In this document: piece after piece, positions 23,720-33,488 of the stretch
Position numbering within the stretch: the stretch's first letter is position 1
Layout of the letters: each line of letters starts with the position of its first letter
Source: Streptomyces sp. NBC_01549
GTDB taxonomy: Bacteria; Actinomycetota; Actinomycetes; Streptomycetales; Streptomycetaceae
NCBI RefSeq assembly: GCF_026339955.1
Contig: NZ_JAPEPW010000001.1
Coordinates: 6,593,001-6,657,000, forward strand
Direction of reading: 5' to 3'
Length of the DNA: 64,000 nt
The notes under the pieces: model-generated
Databases searched by the model: none
The model's input: the letters and a program-made list of their open reading frames with translations, nothing else
Told to the model about the DNA's origin: nothing
Translations under genes and position numbers: made by a program

Positions 23720-25683
23720 CCATGAGCGCGGGCTGGTACCTGCGGCGGCTGTCCCGGATGGGACCGCGGGAGGTCGGCGGCCGGGCGGGCGACGCGGTGC
23801 GCAGGCGGCGGTGGCGGTCGGCGCAGCCGGACTGCCCGAGCATGACCGGCGCCCGGTTCACCGCGGTGCTGCCCGCCGGGACGATCGCCGCGATACCTCC
23901 GGACGCCGCGAAACGTCTCATTGCCGAGGCGGACCGGCTGATGTACGGGCACGTCGAGTATTTCGGGGTGGTCCGCGACGACCTGACCGACCCGGACTGG
24001 TGGTGCGACCCGAAGACCGGGCGCCGGGCTCCGTGGGGCTACGCCTTCGACGTGCCGTATCGGAACGAGGACGCGGTCGGGGACATCAAGCAGATCTGGG
24101 AGCTGTCCCGGCATCAGTACCTCACCGTGCTCGCCGCCGCCTACGCGATCACCGGGAACGAGCGGTACGCCGAGCGCGTGGCCGAGCACCTGCGGTCGTG
24201 GTGGGCGGCCAACCCACCGCTGCGCGGCGTGCACTGGATCAGCGGCATCGAGCTGGGCATCCGGCTGCTGTCCTGGGTGTGGATCCGCCGGCTGCTCGAC
24301 GGCTGGCCGGGCGCGACCGGGCTGTTCGAGGGCAACCCGGTGGCGTTGAACCAGATCTGGCACCACCAGCGCTGGCTGGCCGCCTTCCCCAGCCGAGGGT
24401 CTTCGGCGAACAACCACGTCATCGCCGAGACCGCCGGGCAGTTCGCCGCAGCCTGCGCGTTCGGGTGGTTCCCCTCCTCGGCGCGTTGGCGAGCCGACGC
24501 GCTGCGGTCGCTGGAGCGGCATCTGCGCAGCAACACCTTCGACTCCGGCCTCAACCGCGAGTTGGCCACCGAGTATCACGGACTTGTGCTGGAACTCGGC
24601 CTGGCCGCGGTGGCCGAGGCGGATGCCGCCGACGTGCCGGTCCCCGCGTCGATCCGGCTGGTGCTGCTGCGGATGACCGACACGCTCGCGGCCATCGTGG
24701 ACAGCCGGCTGCGGCCGCCGCGCCAGGGGGACACGGACGACGGGTACGGTCTGGTCGTGGACGGCGCGGGCACCGACCGCTGGGCCTCGCTGCTGGCCAC
24801 CGGCGACGCCGTGTTCGGCCGGCTCGAATGGTGGCCGGCGGTGACCGGCAGTGATGTGCGCACCCCGCTGCTGGCCGCGCTCATCCGGCCGTACTCGGAA
24901 GACGGAACTGCACCGGCCGTGACCCGCCCGGCAAGCCGACCGGCCCACTTCGCCGACGCGGGGCTCACCGTCCTGCGCGGGCCGGGAGAGATCTGGTGCC
25001 GCTGCGACGGTGGTCCGCACGGCTTCCTGTCCATCGCCGCGCATGCCCACGCGGACGCGTTGTCCGTGGAGGTCCGGCACGACGGGGTCGACGTGCTCGC
25101 CGACCCGGGGACGTTCTGCTACCACGGGCAGCCCGAGTGGCGGCAGTACTTCCGGTCGACCCTCGGCCACAACACCCTGCAATTGGATGGCAGTGACCAG
25201 TCCGTCTCCGGCGGCCCGTTCCTGTGGACCCGGCATGCCCGCAGCCGCGTCCTGGTCGCGGACACATCCGACGCCTCCGACGGGGGGACGGCCCGCTGGT
25301 GTGCCGAGCACGACGGCTACCAGGGCTCCGTGCACCGCCGCCGGGTGGAGCTGACGGCCGCGAGTCAGGAGCTGCGGGTGGTCGACGAGGTGCGCGGCCC
25401 GCGCCGGGCCGTGCACCTGGCGTTCCACCTCGGCCCGGCGATCGCCGCGGACTTGGTGGGGAACCGGGTAGTGCTCACCTGGATCCGGGACGGTGAGGGG
25501 CGTTCCGCGGTGCTCGACCTGCCCGGGCAGTTGTCCTGGCGGGCGCATCGCGGCGAGACCGACCCGCCGCTGGGCTGGTACTCCGCCGGATTCGGGCGCA
25601 AGGAACCCACCACAACGCTGGTCGGCACCGGCTTCGCCGACGGCGCGGACGGGTTCACCACCGTGCTCAGGTTCCGCGGCTAG
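23716..25683 (+). CDS. Heparinase II/III-like protein
   Basis: The 655-residue protein has an N-terminal alpha/alpha toroid with GVHWISGIELGIRLLSW and SSANNHVIAETAGQFAAA. The C-terminal beta-sheet domain contains AHAHADALSVEVRHDG, DPGTFCYHG and the heparinase II/III signature region STLGHNTLQLDG. Relatives are polysaccharide lyases acting on uronic-acid polymers. No signal peptide is evident (the start is MTMSAGWYLRRLSRMGP), as in other operon-borne members. ATG 23716 overlaps the preceding stop. It may trim or edit the polymer; activity needs to be tested. Confidence 0.8.
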   Translation: MTMSAGWYLRRLSRMGPREVGGRAGDAVRRRRWRSAQPDCPSMTGARFTAVLPAGTIAAIPPDAAKRLIAEADRLMYGHVEYFGVVRDDLTDPDWWCDPKTGRRAPWGYAFDVPYRNEDAVGDIKQIWELSRHQYLTVLAAAYAITGNERYAERVAEHLRSWWAANPPLRGVHWISGIELGIRLLSWVWIRRLLDGWPGATGLFEGNPVALNQIWHHQRWLAAFPSRGSSANNHVIAETAGQFAAACAFGWFPSSARWRADALRSLERHLRSNTFDSGLNRELATEYHGLVLELGLAAVAEADAADVPVPASIRLVLLRMTDTLAAIVDSRLRPPRQGDTDDGYGLVVDGAGTDRWASLLATGDAVFGRLEWWPAVTGSDVRTPLLAALIRPYSEDGTAPAVTRPASRPAHFADAGLTVLRGPGEIWCRCDGGPHGFLSIAAHAHADALSVEVRHDGVDVLADPGTFCYHGQPEWRQYFRSTLGHNTLQLDGSDQSVSGGPFLWTRHARSRVLVADTSDASDGGTARWCAEHDGYQGSVHRRRVELTAASQELRVVDEVRGPRRAVHLAFHLGPAIAADLVGNRVVLTWIRDGEGRSAVLDLPGQLSWRAHRGETDPPLGWYSAGFGRKEPTTTLVGTGFADGADGFTTVLRFRG

Positions 25684-25691
25684 GGGGGCGC

Positions 25692-27227
25692 GTGGGGATC
25701 AAGAGGCGGCACCGGGCGTTGGCGGCGGCACCGCTGGCGCTGGCCCTGCTGGCGGCGACCGGCTGTGAGAACACGTCGGGCGCCCCGGCAGCGAAGCCGA
25801 CCGCTGCGCCGTCCACGTCCGCGGCCCGATCCGTGGCCCGGGTGTGCGCCAACCCCGCGGCCGGGCCGGCGAAGGCGCCGGCGGGCGCGGTGACCGTCGA
25901 TCCCGCGGTGGTCGGTGACCTGGCGGCGAAGACCAAGAGCAGCCCCCCGAACACCACGTTCTGGCTTCGACCGGGCAAGCACAGGCTCGACCCGGACCGC
26001 TACGCCCAGGTCATCCCCAAGGAGGGGGACCGCTACTTCGGTGCGCCGGGCGCGGTGCTCGACGGCCGGAAGGTCAACCAGTACGCCTTCGCCGGCACCG
26101 CCGGCGATGTCACCATCCGCTATCTGACCGTGCAGGGTTTCGTCGCACCGCAGGACGAGGGCGTGGTCAACCATGACTCGGCCGACGGGTGGGTGATCGA
26201 ACACGCGAAGATCCAGGACAACTCCGGCGCCGGGCTGATGGCCGGTGCCCGCCAGCAGGTCCGCGCCAGCTGCCTGCGCGACAACGGTCAGTACGGCATG
26301 AACGCGTACAAGGGCAACGGCCGCATCACCGGCCTGGTGGTCGAGGGCAACGAGATCGTGGGCAACAACACTGGCGACTGGGAGCGGCGGCGGAAGGGCT
26401 GCGGCTGCACCGGAGGCATCAAGTTCTGGGCCGTCGACGGCGCCGACGTGAGCGGCAACTGGGTGCACGACAACCGCGGACCCGGGTTGTGGGCGGACAC
26501 CAACAACAACGACTTCCGCATCGAGAACAACGTGATCGAGGCCAACGACGGTGCCGCACTGATCTACGAGACCAGCTACAACGCGGTCATCCGGGACAAC
26601 ACGATCCGGCGGAACAACTGGGTCGAGGGCCGTAGGGAGGCCGACAGCGGCGACAACTTCCCGTACGCGACCGTCTACCTGTCCGAGTCCGGCGGCGAAC
26701 CACGGATCCCGGCCCGCACCGACAAGATCGAGATCTACCGGAACGTGCTGGAGAACAACTGGTCCGGGATCACCCTGTGGGAGAACGCCGACCGGTTCTG
26801 CAACAGCCCGGCCAACACCTCGTCCGGTGACTGCACCCTGCTGGTGCGGGACACCGACCGTTGCGCGAAGCCGGCGATCGCCAAGGCACCGCTCTACGCC
26901 GACTGCCGGTGGAAGACCCAGCGGGCGGACATCCACGGCAACCGCTTCGTGCTCGACAAGTCCGTCGTCAAGTGCACGGAGAAGTGCGACCGCATGGCGG
27001 TGCTGGCCAACTACGGCACCTATCCGGACTGGTCGCCGTACCAGGGCGAAGGGGTGGCCGACGCGATCACCGAGAAGCAGCACAACCGCTGGCACGACAA
27101 CGTTTACGTCGGACCATGGAAGTTCGTCGCCCACGACCCGGACCGGATACTCGACTTCGGGCAGTGGCAGGGGACGCCGTACCTGCAGGACAAGGGCAGC
27201 ACCCTCGACCTACAAGTTGGTGGTTGA
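25692..27227 (+). CDS. Right-handed beta-helix lipoprotein
   Basis: The 511-residue exported lipoprotein has a signal peptide ending LALLAATGCENT with Cys about 26, then a Ser/Thr/Pro-rich linker. A parallel beta-helix with repeated NxI/V units follows (VIEHAKIQDNSGAGLMAGAR, VEGNEIVGNNTGD, IENNVIEANDGAALIYET). This fold is shared by polysaccharide lyases and by alginate C5-epimerase AlgG. Paired Cys in CGCTGG and in DTDRCAK...YADCRWKT may form disulfides. The GTG start at 25692 is 8 bp after the heparinase-like gene. Likely acts on the polymer outside the membrane. Confidence 0.8.
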   Translation: MGIKRRHRALAAAPLALALLAATGCENTSGAPAAKPTAAPSTSAARSVARVCANPAAGPAKAPAGAVTVDPAVVGDLAAKTKSSPPNTTFWLRPGKHRLDPDRYAQVIPKEGDRYFGAPGAVLDGRKVNQYAFAGTAGDVTIRYLTVQGFVAPQDEGVVNHDSADGWVIEHAKIQDNSGAGLMAGARQQVRASCLRDNGQYGMNAYKGNGRITGLVVEGNEIVGNNTGDWERRRKGCGCTGGIKFWAVDGADVSGNWVHDNRGPGLWADTNNNDFRIENNVIEANDGAALIYETSYNAVIRDNTIRRNNWVEGRREADSGDNFPYATVYLSESGGEPRIPARTDKIEIYRNVLENNWSGITLWENADRFCNSPANTSSGDCTLLVRDTDRCAKPAIAKAPLYADCRWKTQRADIHGNRFVLDKSVVKCTEKCDRMAVLANYGTYPDWSPYQGEGVADAITEKQHNRWHDNVYVGPWKFVAHDPDRILDFGQWQGTPYLQDKGSTLDLQVGG

Positions 27228-27228
27228 G

Positions 27229-28533
27229 ATGGGCGGGGACCTGACGCGCGGCGGGTTGCCGGGCGGACGGGACACGGCGGGAACGCGGCCCGGCGCCGAA
27301 CCGCGCCCGGCCGGCACACCGAGGATCGTCGGGGTCGCCTGGGGGCTGCTGATCCTCAACACGCTCGGCTCCGCCGGGGCGAAGACCATCGTCCCGCTGC
27401 CCCGCTCCCTCATCCAGATGGTCACCATGGGCGCGCTGGTCGCCGCGTTCGCGCTGGCGCTCGCGGTCAATCTTCGGCTGCGCATCCGAGCCAGCGCCTA
27501 CGTGCTCCTGCTCACCCTGCTACTGGTGCCGAGCGTGATTTCCAGCGCGAACCTGGAGTCCGGGATCGGCGCGCTGTTCCGCTGCGGCCGGCTGGCTCTC
27601 TTCATCGGCACACTGTGGCTGCTCAGCCGCTGGTGGGACGGCAGCCTGACGTTCGTCCGGTACCACATCCGGATGTACTTCGCGGTGCTCGGATCGGTGG
27701 CCGCCGGCCTGGTCGTCTCACCGGGCGCGGCCCTGCCCGACCTCTACGGCGGACGCCTTGTCGGCGCGTTGTGGCCACTCACCCCGCCGCAGATCGGGCA
27801 GTACGCAGCGGTGATCATCGGGCTCACCGTGCTGCTCGTTCTGGGCCGCCGGACCGACGGGGCCAGCGCCGCGGTGGTCATCGTGCCGTCATTCGTGCTG
27901 CTCGCGCTGACCCATACCCGGACGGCCACGCTCGGCCTGTTCATCGGGTTGGCGTTGGCGATCGGCTCGCTCATCCTGACCAGCGCCGCAGCCCGCCGGT
28001 TCTTCACCTGGGCGGTGCTGTGCGCCGTGGTGGCCGCGGTGGGGTTCGCCTCCGCGCTGCAGGCGTGGTTCCTGCGCGGACAGAGCAAGGAGAACTTCTC
28101 CAACCTCACCGGTCGGGCCAAGGTCTGGGACGCCCTGCTGGCTGCGCCCCGGTCGACCTCGGAGAAGTTGTTCGGCGTGGGCCTGGGCGACAAGTCGTTC
28201 GGCGGGCTGCCGATCGACAACAGCTGGTTGGCCGTCTACAACGAGCAGGGTCTGATCGGCGTCACCCTCGTCGCGGCGATCATCATCGTGTTGGGCGGCG
28301 TCGCGTTGCTGCGGCCCCCGTCGCTGCAGAGAGCCTGCGCGATCTTCCTGATCGGCTACTGCGCGATCGCGTCGTGTACCGAGGCCGGTCTTGGCGACGC
28401 CTCGCCGTATCTGCTGCATCTGGCCCTGGCCGCCTCGCTGCTGGCGGCACCCGCCGAGGCCGCTCCCCTCTCGACGCCCGCAGTCCCTCGACGACACATC
28501 CCGCGCTGGGCCCGTAGATCGGAGGTGACCTGA
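27229..28533 (+). CDS. Wzy-type polymerase / O-antigen ligase-like membrane protein
   Basis: This 434-residue integral membrane protein has roughly ten hydrophobic helices. A larger loop with RGQSKENFSNLTGRAKVW and VGLGDKSFGGLPIDNSWLAV is typical of the Wzy_C/O-antigen ligase family. It should link lipid-bound repeat units into polymer. The ATG at 27229 lies 1 bp beyond the beta-helix gene stop. The first about 35 residues are hydrophilic and Gly/Arg-rich. Same strand and tight spacing place it in the operon. Confidence 0.8.
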   Translation: MGGDLTRGGLPGGRDTAGTRPGAEPRPAGTPRIVGVAWGLLILNTLGSAGAKTIVPLPRSLIQMVTMGALVAAFALALAVNLRLRIRASAYVLLLTLLLVPSVISSANLESGIGALFRCGRLALFIGTLWLLSRWWDGSLTFVRYHIRMYFAVLGSVAAGLVVSPGAALPDLYGGRLVGALWPLTPPQIGQYAAVIIGLTVLLVLGRRTDGASAAVVIVPSFVLLALTHTRTATLGLFIGLALAIGSLILTSAAARRFFTWAVLCAVVAAVGFASALQAWFLRGQSKENFSNLTGRAKVWDALLAAPRSTSEKLFGVGLGDKSFGGLPIDNSWLAVYNEQGLIGVTLVAAIIIVLGGVALLRPPSLQRACAIFLIGYCAIASCTEAGLGDASPYLLHLALAASLLAAPAEAAPLSTPAVPRRHIPRWARRSEVT

Positions 28534-28535
28534 GC

Positions 28536-29777
28536 ATGCACGTCCTCGTGGTGCACAACCGCTACGCCTCGGCGCAGCCGAGCGGGGAGAACAAGGTCGT
28601 CGACCAGGAGGTGGAGCTGCTGCGCGCGGCCGGCCACCGGGTCGAGGTGTTCGAGCGGCGCAGCGACGACATCGCCGCCCGCTCCCTCCTCGGCAAGGTC
28701 GCGGTGCCGCTCCTCGTACCGTGGAACCCGGCGGTGCGCGCGGAGCTCGCCGCTCGGCTGCGCACCGAGCGGCCGGACGTGGTGCACGTCCACAACGTCT
28801 TCCCGCTCCTGTCGCCCGCGGTGCTTGCCGCCTGCGCCGACGCCGGTGTGCCCGCCGTCGCCACGCTGCACAACTACACGCAGGTCTGCCCTCCCGGCAC
28901 GCTGCAGCGGGACGGCCGACCATGCACCGAGTGCGTCGGATCGGCGCCGCTGCCCGCCGTCCGGCACGGCTGCTACCGGAACTCCCGCCTTGCGACGGTG
29001 CCGCTCGCGGTCAGCCTGTCGGTCAACAGGCGGCGGTGGTGGTCCGGCGTGGAGCGGTTCTTCTGCATCTCCGCGGCGCAGCGCGACGTCCTGGTGCGGT
29101 CCGGCATGCCGGCCGAGCGGCTGGCGTTGAAGCACAACTTCGTGCCCGATCCGGGCACTTGCCGAGCGGGCGGGGGAGAGCATCTGCTCTATCTCGGCCG
29201 GCTCGCGGAGGCCAAGGGTGTGCGGCTGCTCATGGCCGCGTGGGACGAGATCACGGCGAGCGGCGGTGTGGGCGTCCCGCTCGTGATCGCCGGCGCGGGG
29301 CCACTGGAGCGAGAGGTCACCGCCTGGGCGGCAGGCCGGGACGATGTGCGCTACATCGGCCTGTTGGACGCGGCGGAGTGCCGAAAGGCCATCGCGCGGT
29401 CGGTCGCCGTGGTGGCTCCCTCGACGTGGCTGGAGGCGTTCGGCCTGGTGGTCGTGGAGGCGATGGCGGCCGGGGTCCCGACCGTCGCCGCCGGCCACGG
29501 CGCCTTCGTCGAACTCGTCGAGGACGGCGTCACCGGGCTGCTGCACCGGCCGGGCGAGCCCGCCTCGCTCGCGTCCTGCATACGCCGGATCGCGGCCGAG
29601 CCGGCCCGCAACCGGGAGATGGGCCAGGCGGCCCGGCGCCGCTACGAGCAGGGATTCAGCCCGGCCGTCGGCCTGGAGCGCCTGGTGGATGAGTACCGCA
29701 CCGCGATCGCGGGTCGGTCAGCACTGGCTCGCGGTGGAGACACCCGCGCGAGCAGGGGGGATGGGGACAGCAGATGA
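28536..29777 (+). CDS. Family 4 glycosyltransferase
   Basis: The 413-residue GT-B enzyme starts MHVLVVHNRYASAQPSGENK. It has the loop VHVHNVFPLLSPAVL, a Cys-rich segment CPPGTLQRDGRPCTEC, and the donor-binding EAFGLVVVEAMAAGVPTVA. The Cys segment is common in a GT4 subgroup of capsule loci. It starts 2 bp after the polymerase gene and overlaps the next gene by 4 bp. Donor and acceptor sugars are unknown. Confidence 0.88.
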   Translation: MHVLVVHNRYASAQPSGENKVVDQEVELLRAAGHRVEVFERRSDDIAARSLLGKVAVPLLVPWNPAVRAELAARLRTERPDVVHVHNVFPLLSPAVLAACADAGVPAVATLHNYTQVCPPGTLQRDGRPCTECVGSAPLPAVRHGCYRNSRLATVPLAVSLSVNRRRWWSGVERFFCISAAQRDVLVRSGMPAERLALKHNFVPDPGTCRAGGGEHLLYLGRLAEAKGVRLLMAAWDEITASGGVGVPLVIAGAGPLEREVTAWAAGRDDVRYIGLLDAAECRKAIARSVAVVAPSTWLEAFGLVVVEAMAAGVPTVAAGHGAFVELVEDGVTGLLHRPGEPASLASCIRRIAAEPARNREMGQAARRRYEQGFSPAVGLERLVDEYRTAIAGRSALARGGDTRASRGDGDSR

Positions 29778-31009
29778 CACGATGCCGACTCTGCGGCTCG
29801 GAAGCGATGACGAGCGTCGTCGATCTTGGGGCGACGCCACCGTGCGAGAGCTTTCTCGCCGCGGACCAACTGGACCAGCCGGAGTCGGCGTACCCGCTGC
29901 ACCTGCGGGTCTGCACCGACTGCTGGCTCGCGCAGATCCCTCCGCTGATCACGCCGGAGGAGACGTTCACGCAGTACGCGTACTTCTCCTCCTACTCGAC
30001 CTCCTGGGTGGAGCACGCGCGCACGTTCGTCGCCGACGCCGTACAGCGGCTGGGTCTTGACCCCGACGCCTTCGTGGTCGAGGTGGCGAGCAATGACGGG
30101 TACTTGCTGAGGCACGTGGTGGACCGCGGGATCCGCTGCCTCGGCATCGAGCCGTCGGTGAACGTCGGCGCCGCGGCGCGGGAGGCGGGTGTGCCCACGC
30201 TCACGGCGTTCCTGGACCCGGCCACCGGCGCCGCCGTCCGCGCCGAGCACGGGCCGGCGGACCTGGTCGTGGCCAACAACGTGTACGCGCACATCCCCGA
30301 CGTGGTCGGGTTCACCCGGGGACTGCGCGCCCTGGTCGCCGACGACGGCTGGGTCTCCATCGAGGTGCAGCACCTGCTGACCCTGATCGAGGAGAACCAG
30401 TACGACACGATCTACCACGAGCACTTCCAGTACTACACGGTCGCGTCCGCGACGCGAGCCCTTGCGAGCGGCGGACTCGCGCTCGTGGACGTCGAGCTGC
30501 TGCCCACGCACGGCGGCTCCATCCGGCTGTGGGCCCGGCCTGCCGAGGTGGCCGACGAGCCGACCCGTCGGGTCGCCGACGTGCTGGACCGGGAGAAGGC
30601 CGCCGGGCTGCAGGAGCTGTCCGGGTACACCGAGTTCTCCGCCCGGGTGGCCAAGGTGCGCCGAGACCTGCTGCGGTTCCTCATCGAGGCGGCCGAGCGC
30701 GGCGAGACGGTCGTCGGCTACGGCGCCCCGGGCAAGGGCAACACCCTGCTCAACCACTGCGGTGTCCGGCCCGACCTGCTCGCGTACACGGTCGACCGCA
30801 ATCCGTACAAGCACGGCAGGTTCACCCCGGGCACCCGCATCCCGATCCTGCCGCCCGAGCAGATAGCCGCCGACAAGCCGGACTACGTCCTCGTCCTCCC
30901 GTGGAACCTGCGGGCCGAGCTGGTCGAGCAGCTGTCCTTCGTGCACGACTGGGGCGGCCGGCTGGTGTTTCCGATCCCGGAACTGAGCATTGTCGAGGTC
31001 AAGTCATGA
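29774..31009 (+). CDS. SAM-dependent methyltransferase of the sugar C-methyltransferase type
   Basis: The 411-residue, three-domain protein has an N-terminal zinc-binding domain with CRLC (residues 4-7) and CTDC (about 53-56), then a SAM-binding domain with VVEVASNDGYLL and a catalytic-region motif YHEHFQYYT. A C-terminal Rossmann-like domain carries VGYGAPGKGNTLLN. This layout matches sugar C-methyltransferases such as TylCIII/NovU relatives that make branched deoxysugars; other members act on NDP-sugars of less certain type. It overlaps the next gene by 4 bp, which suggests one pathway. Confidence 0.85.
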   Translation: MTRCRLCGSEAMTSVVDLGATPPCESFLAADQLDQPESAYPLHLRVCTDCWLAQIPPLITPEETFTQYAYFSSYSTSWVEHARTFVADAVQRLGLDPDAFVVEVASNDGYLLRHVVDRGIRCLGIEPSVNVGAAAREAGVPTLTAFLDPATGAAVRAEHGPADLVVANNVYAHIPDVVGFTRGLRALVADDGWVSIEVQHLLTLIEENQYDTIYHEHFQYYTVASATRALASGGLALVDVELLPTHGGSIRLWARPAEVADEPTRRVADVLDREKAAGLQELSGYTEFSARVAKVRRDLLRFLIEAAERGETVVGYGAPGKGNTLLNHCGVRPDLLAYTVDRNPYKHGRFTPGTRIPILPPEQIAADKPDYVLVLPWNLRAELVEQLSFVHDWGGRLVFPIPELSIVEVKS

Positions 31010-31815
31010 AGGTCGTTCTGTTCTGCGGCGGTTACGGGATGCGCATGCGTAACGGAGCCTCCGACGACGTGCCCAAGCCGATGGCGATGGTCGGGCCGCG
31101 ACCGCTGATCTGGCACGTCATGCGCTACTACGCGCACTTCGGCCACACGGAGTTCATCCTGTGCCTCGGCTACGGGGCTCACCACATCAAGAACTTCTTC
31201 CTCAACTACGAGGAGACGGCGTCCAACGACTTCGTGCTGCGGGGCGGGCGGCCCGAGCTGTTGTCCACCGACATAGCCCACTGGACGATCACGTTCGCGC
31301 AGACCGGCATCGAGTCACCGATCGGGGAGCGGCTGCGCCGGGTACGGCACCACCTGGACGGCGACGAGATGTTCCTCGCCAACTACGCCGACGTGCTCAC
31401 CGACGTCCCGCTGCCGGAGATGATCGACCGGTTCGCCCGACGCGACGCCGGTGCGTCGATGATGGTGGTACCGCCGCAGTCCTCGTTCCACTGCGTGGAA
31501 CTGGGCGAGGACGGCCTGGTGGGGGGCATCACCGCGGTGAGCGACATGCCGCTGTGGGAGAACGGCGGCTACTTCGTGCTCCGCCAGGAGGTCTTCGACC
31601 ACATACCGGAGAACGGGGACCTGGTCGCCGACGGATGTGCCCAACTGGCCAAGCGGGGACGGCTGGTGGCGCACCAGCACCGCGGCTTCTGGAAGCCGAC
31701 CGACACCGTGAAGGAGCGGGCCGCGCTCGACGACGCCTACGCCCGGGGCGACCGTCCGTGGGCCGTGTGGGAACGGGACGGCGCGGGGGCGAACGCCGGA
31801 GTGAGGACCGCATGA
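31006..31815 (+). CDS. Sugar-1-phosphate nucleotidyltransferase, RfbF (glucose-1-phosphate cytidylyltransferase)-like
   Basis: The 269-residue enzyme has the N-terminal signature LFCGGYGMRMR, the loop PKPMAMVGPRPLIWHVMRYY and LCLGYGAHHIKNFF. These align with the GGxGTRL and KPM...G.kPIlWHiMk...GYk motifs of glucose-1-phosphate cytidylyltransferase. Activation as CDP-sugar is thus likely, though the unusual Y in GGYG and the ANYADVL loop leave NDP choice open. ATG 31006 overlaps the methyltransferase stop. Confidence 0.8.
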   Translation: MKVVLFCGGYGMRMRNGASDDVPKPMAMVGPRPLIWHVMRYYAHFGHTEFILCLGYGAHHIKNFFLNYEETASNDFVLRGGRPELLSTDIAHWTITFAQTGIESPIGERLRRVRHHLDGDEMFLANYADVLTDVPLPEMIDRFARRDAGASMMVVPPQSSFHCVELGEDGLVGGITAVSDMPLWENGGYFVLRQEVFDHIPENGDLVADGCAQLAKRGRLVAHQHRGFWKPTDTVKERAALDDAYARGDRPWAVWERDGAGANAGVRTA

Positions 31816-32459
31816 TCCAGCTCGGCGCCGGGCGGCTGGACCGGATCGTCGCAGTGGGCGCGCACTGCGACGACATCGCCATCGGCGCCGGCGGCACGCT
31901 GCTGACGCTGTGCCTCGCGCGACCGGGTATCCGCGTCGACGCGCTGGTGCTCTCCGGCGGTGGCAGCGAGCGGGAGCAGGAGGAGCAGGCCGCGCTCGCC
32001 GCCTTCTGCCCGGGCGCCGACCTGCGGCTGACCGTGCACAAGCTGCCGGACGGACGGCTGCCCGCGCACTGGGAGGAGGCCAAGGCCGCGGTCGAGGAGC
32101 TGCGCCTGCAGACCGAACCGGAGTTGGTCCTTGCGCCGCGCACCGATGACGCTCATCAGGATCACCGCGGCCTGGCGAAGCTGATGACCACCGCGTTCCG
32201 TGACCACCTCGTGCTCGGCTACGAGATCGTCAAGTGGGACGGCGATCTCGGCCGACCGGCGGCGTACCAGCCGCTGTCGCCCGAGATTGCCGAACGGAAG
32301 GTGCGGCTGCTGCAGGAGCACTACCCCTCGCAGCGGCACCGGCCCTGGTACGACCGGGAGGCATTCCTCGGCCTTGCCCGGATCCGCGGCATCGAATGCC
32401 ACGCGCGCTACGCCGAGGCGTTCGCAGTCGCCAAACTCACGCTCAACCTAGGGGGTTGA
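31812..32459 (+). CDS. PIG-L-family deacetylase
   Basis: The 215-residue zinc deacetylase shows VGAHCDDIAIGAGGTL, with His and Asp-Asp metal ligands, and TDDAHQDHRGLAKL, carrying the second His-x-Asp-His block. It probably removes an acyl group from an amino-sugar nucleotide or intermediate. It is distinct from the longer LmbE-type enzyme at 10.2 kb. The start overlaps the cytidylyltransferase stop by 4 bp. Confidence 0.85.
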   Translation: MIQLGAGRLDRIVAVGAHCDDIAIGAGGTLLTLCLARPGIRVDALVLSGGGSEREQEEQAALAAFCPGADLRLTVHKLPDGRLPAHWEEAKAAVEELRLQTEPELVLAPRTDDAHQDHRGLAKLMTTAFRDHLVLGYEIVKWDGDLGRPAAYQPLSPEIAERKVRLLQEHYPSQRHRPWYDREAFLGLARIRGIECHARYAEAFAVAKLTLNLGG

Positions 32460-32462
32460 ACC

Positions 32463-33488
32463 TTGCGCGTACTACTGACCGGACACCAGGGCTATCTGGG
32501 CACCGTGATGGCCCCGGTCCTCGCGGCCGCCGGGCACGAGGTCGTCGGCCTTGACGCCGGCCTGTTCGCCGACTGCGTCCTTGGCCCGGCGCCCGCGGAC
32601 CCACCGGGGGAGCGGGTGGACCTGCGTGACGTCACGGCCGAACACGTGGCGGGGGTGGACGCCGTGATCCACCTGGCCGCGCTGTCCAACGACCCGCTGG
32701 GATCGCTGGCGCCGGAACTCACCTACGACATCAACCACCACGCGTCCGTCCGCCTCGCACGGCTGGCCCGCGACGCCGGAGTGCGGCGCTTCCTGTACGC
32801 GTCGACCTGCTCGGTCTACGGCGCCTCCGGCGGCGACGACCTCGTGGCCGAAGACGCCCCGCTGCGCCCGGTGACGCCGTACGCGGAGTCGAAGGTGCGG
32901 GTGGAGGACGACCTGCACGCGCTGGCCGACGGCGACTTCACCCCGGTGTTCATGCGCAACGCCACCGCCTTCGGCTACTCGCCCCGGCTGCGCGCCGACA
33001 TCGTGCTGAACAACCTGGTGGGCCACGCGCTCCTGTCCGGCGAGGTGTTGGTGCTCTCCGACGGCACCCCCTGGCGCCCGCTGGTGCACGCCGCCGACAT
33101 CGCACGCGCCTTCACGGCCGCGCTGACCGCGCCGCGCGAAGCGGTGCACGACCGGGCGTTCAACATCGGCAGCGAGATCAACAACGTCATGGTCGCAGAG
33201 ATCGCCGAGCAGGTCGCCGAGGCGGTGTCCGGCGCGAAGGTGGTGATCACCGGAGAGAACGGTGCCGATCCGCGGTCGTACCGGGTGGACTTCTCCCGGT
33301 TCCGCGCCGCGGTGCCCGACTTCGACTGTGAGTGGACGGTGAAGCAGGGTGCGCTCGAACTCGCCGACGCCTACCGGAAACACGGGCTGACCCGGGAGGA
33401 CTTCGAGCGACGCTTCACCCGCCTTGCCGTGCTGCGCGCGGCGACCGACGCCGGCACCGTCGACGACACCCTGCGGTGGCGCCGATGA
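32463..33488 (+). CDS. NAD-dependent epimerase/dehydratase (extended SDR)
   Basis: The 341-residue Rossmann enzyme carries the N-terminal motif GHQGYLGTVM, STCSVYGASG, and the catalytic YAESK (Tyr/Lys pair near residues 141-145). NIGSEINNVMVAEIAEQVAE lies in the substrate domain. It could be a CDP- or GDP-sugar 4,6-dehydratase-like enzyme or an epimerase or reductase; sequence alone does not settle which. The TTG start at 32463 lies 3 bp after the PIG-L stop; the stop overlaps the next gene. Confidence 0.85.
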   Translation: MRVLLTGHQGYLGTVMAPVLAAAGHEVVGLDAGLFADCVLGPAPADPPGERVDLRDVTAEHVAGVDAVIHLAALSNDPLGSLAPELTYDINHHASVRLARLARDAGVRRFLYASTCSVYGASGGDDLVAEDAPLRPVTPYAESKVRVEDDLHALADGDFTPVFMRNATAFGYSPRLRADIVLNNLVGHALLSGEVLVLSDGTPWRPLVHAADIARAFTAALTAPREAVHDRAFNIGSEINNVMVAEIAEQVAEAVSGAKVVITGENGADPRSYRVDFSRFRAAVPDFDCEWTVKQGALELADAYRKHGLTREDFERRFTRLAVLRAATDAGTVDDTLRWRR

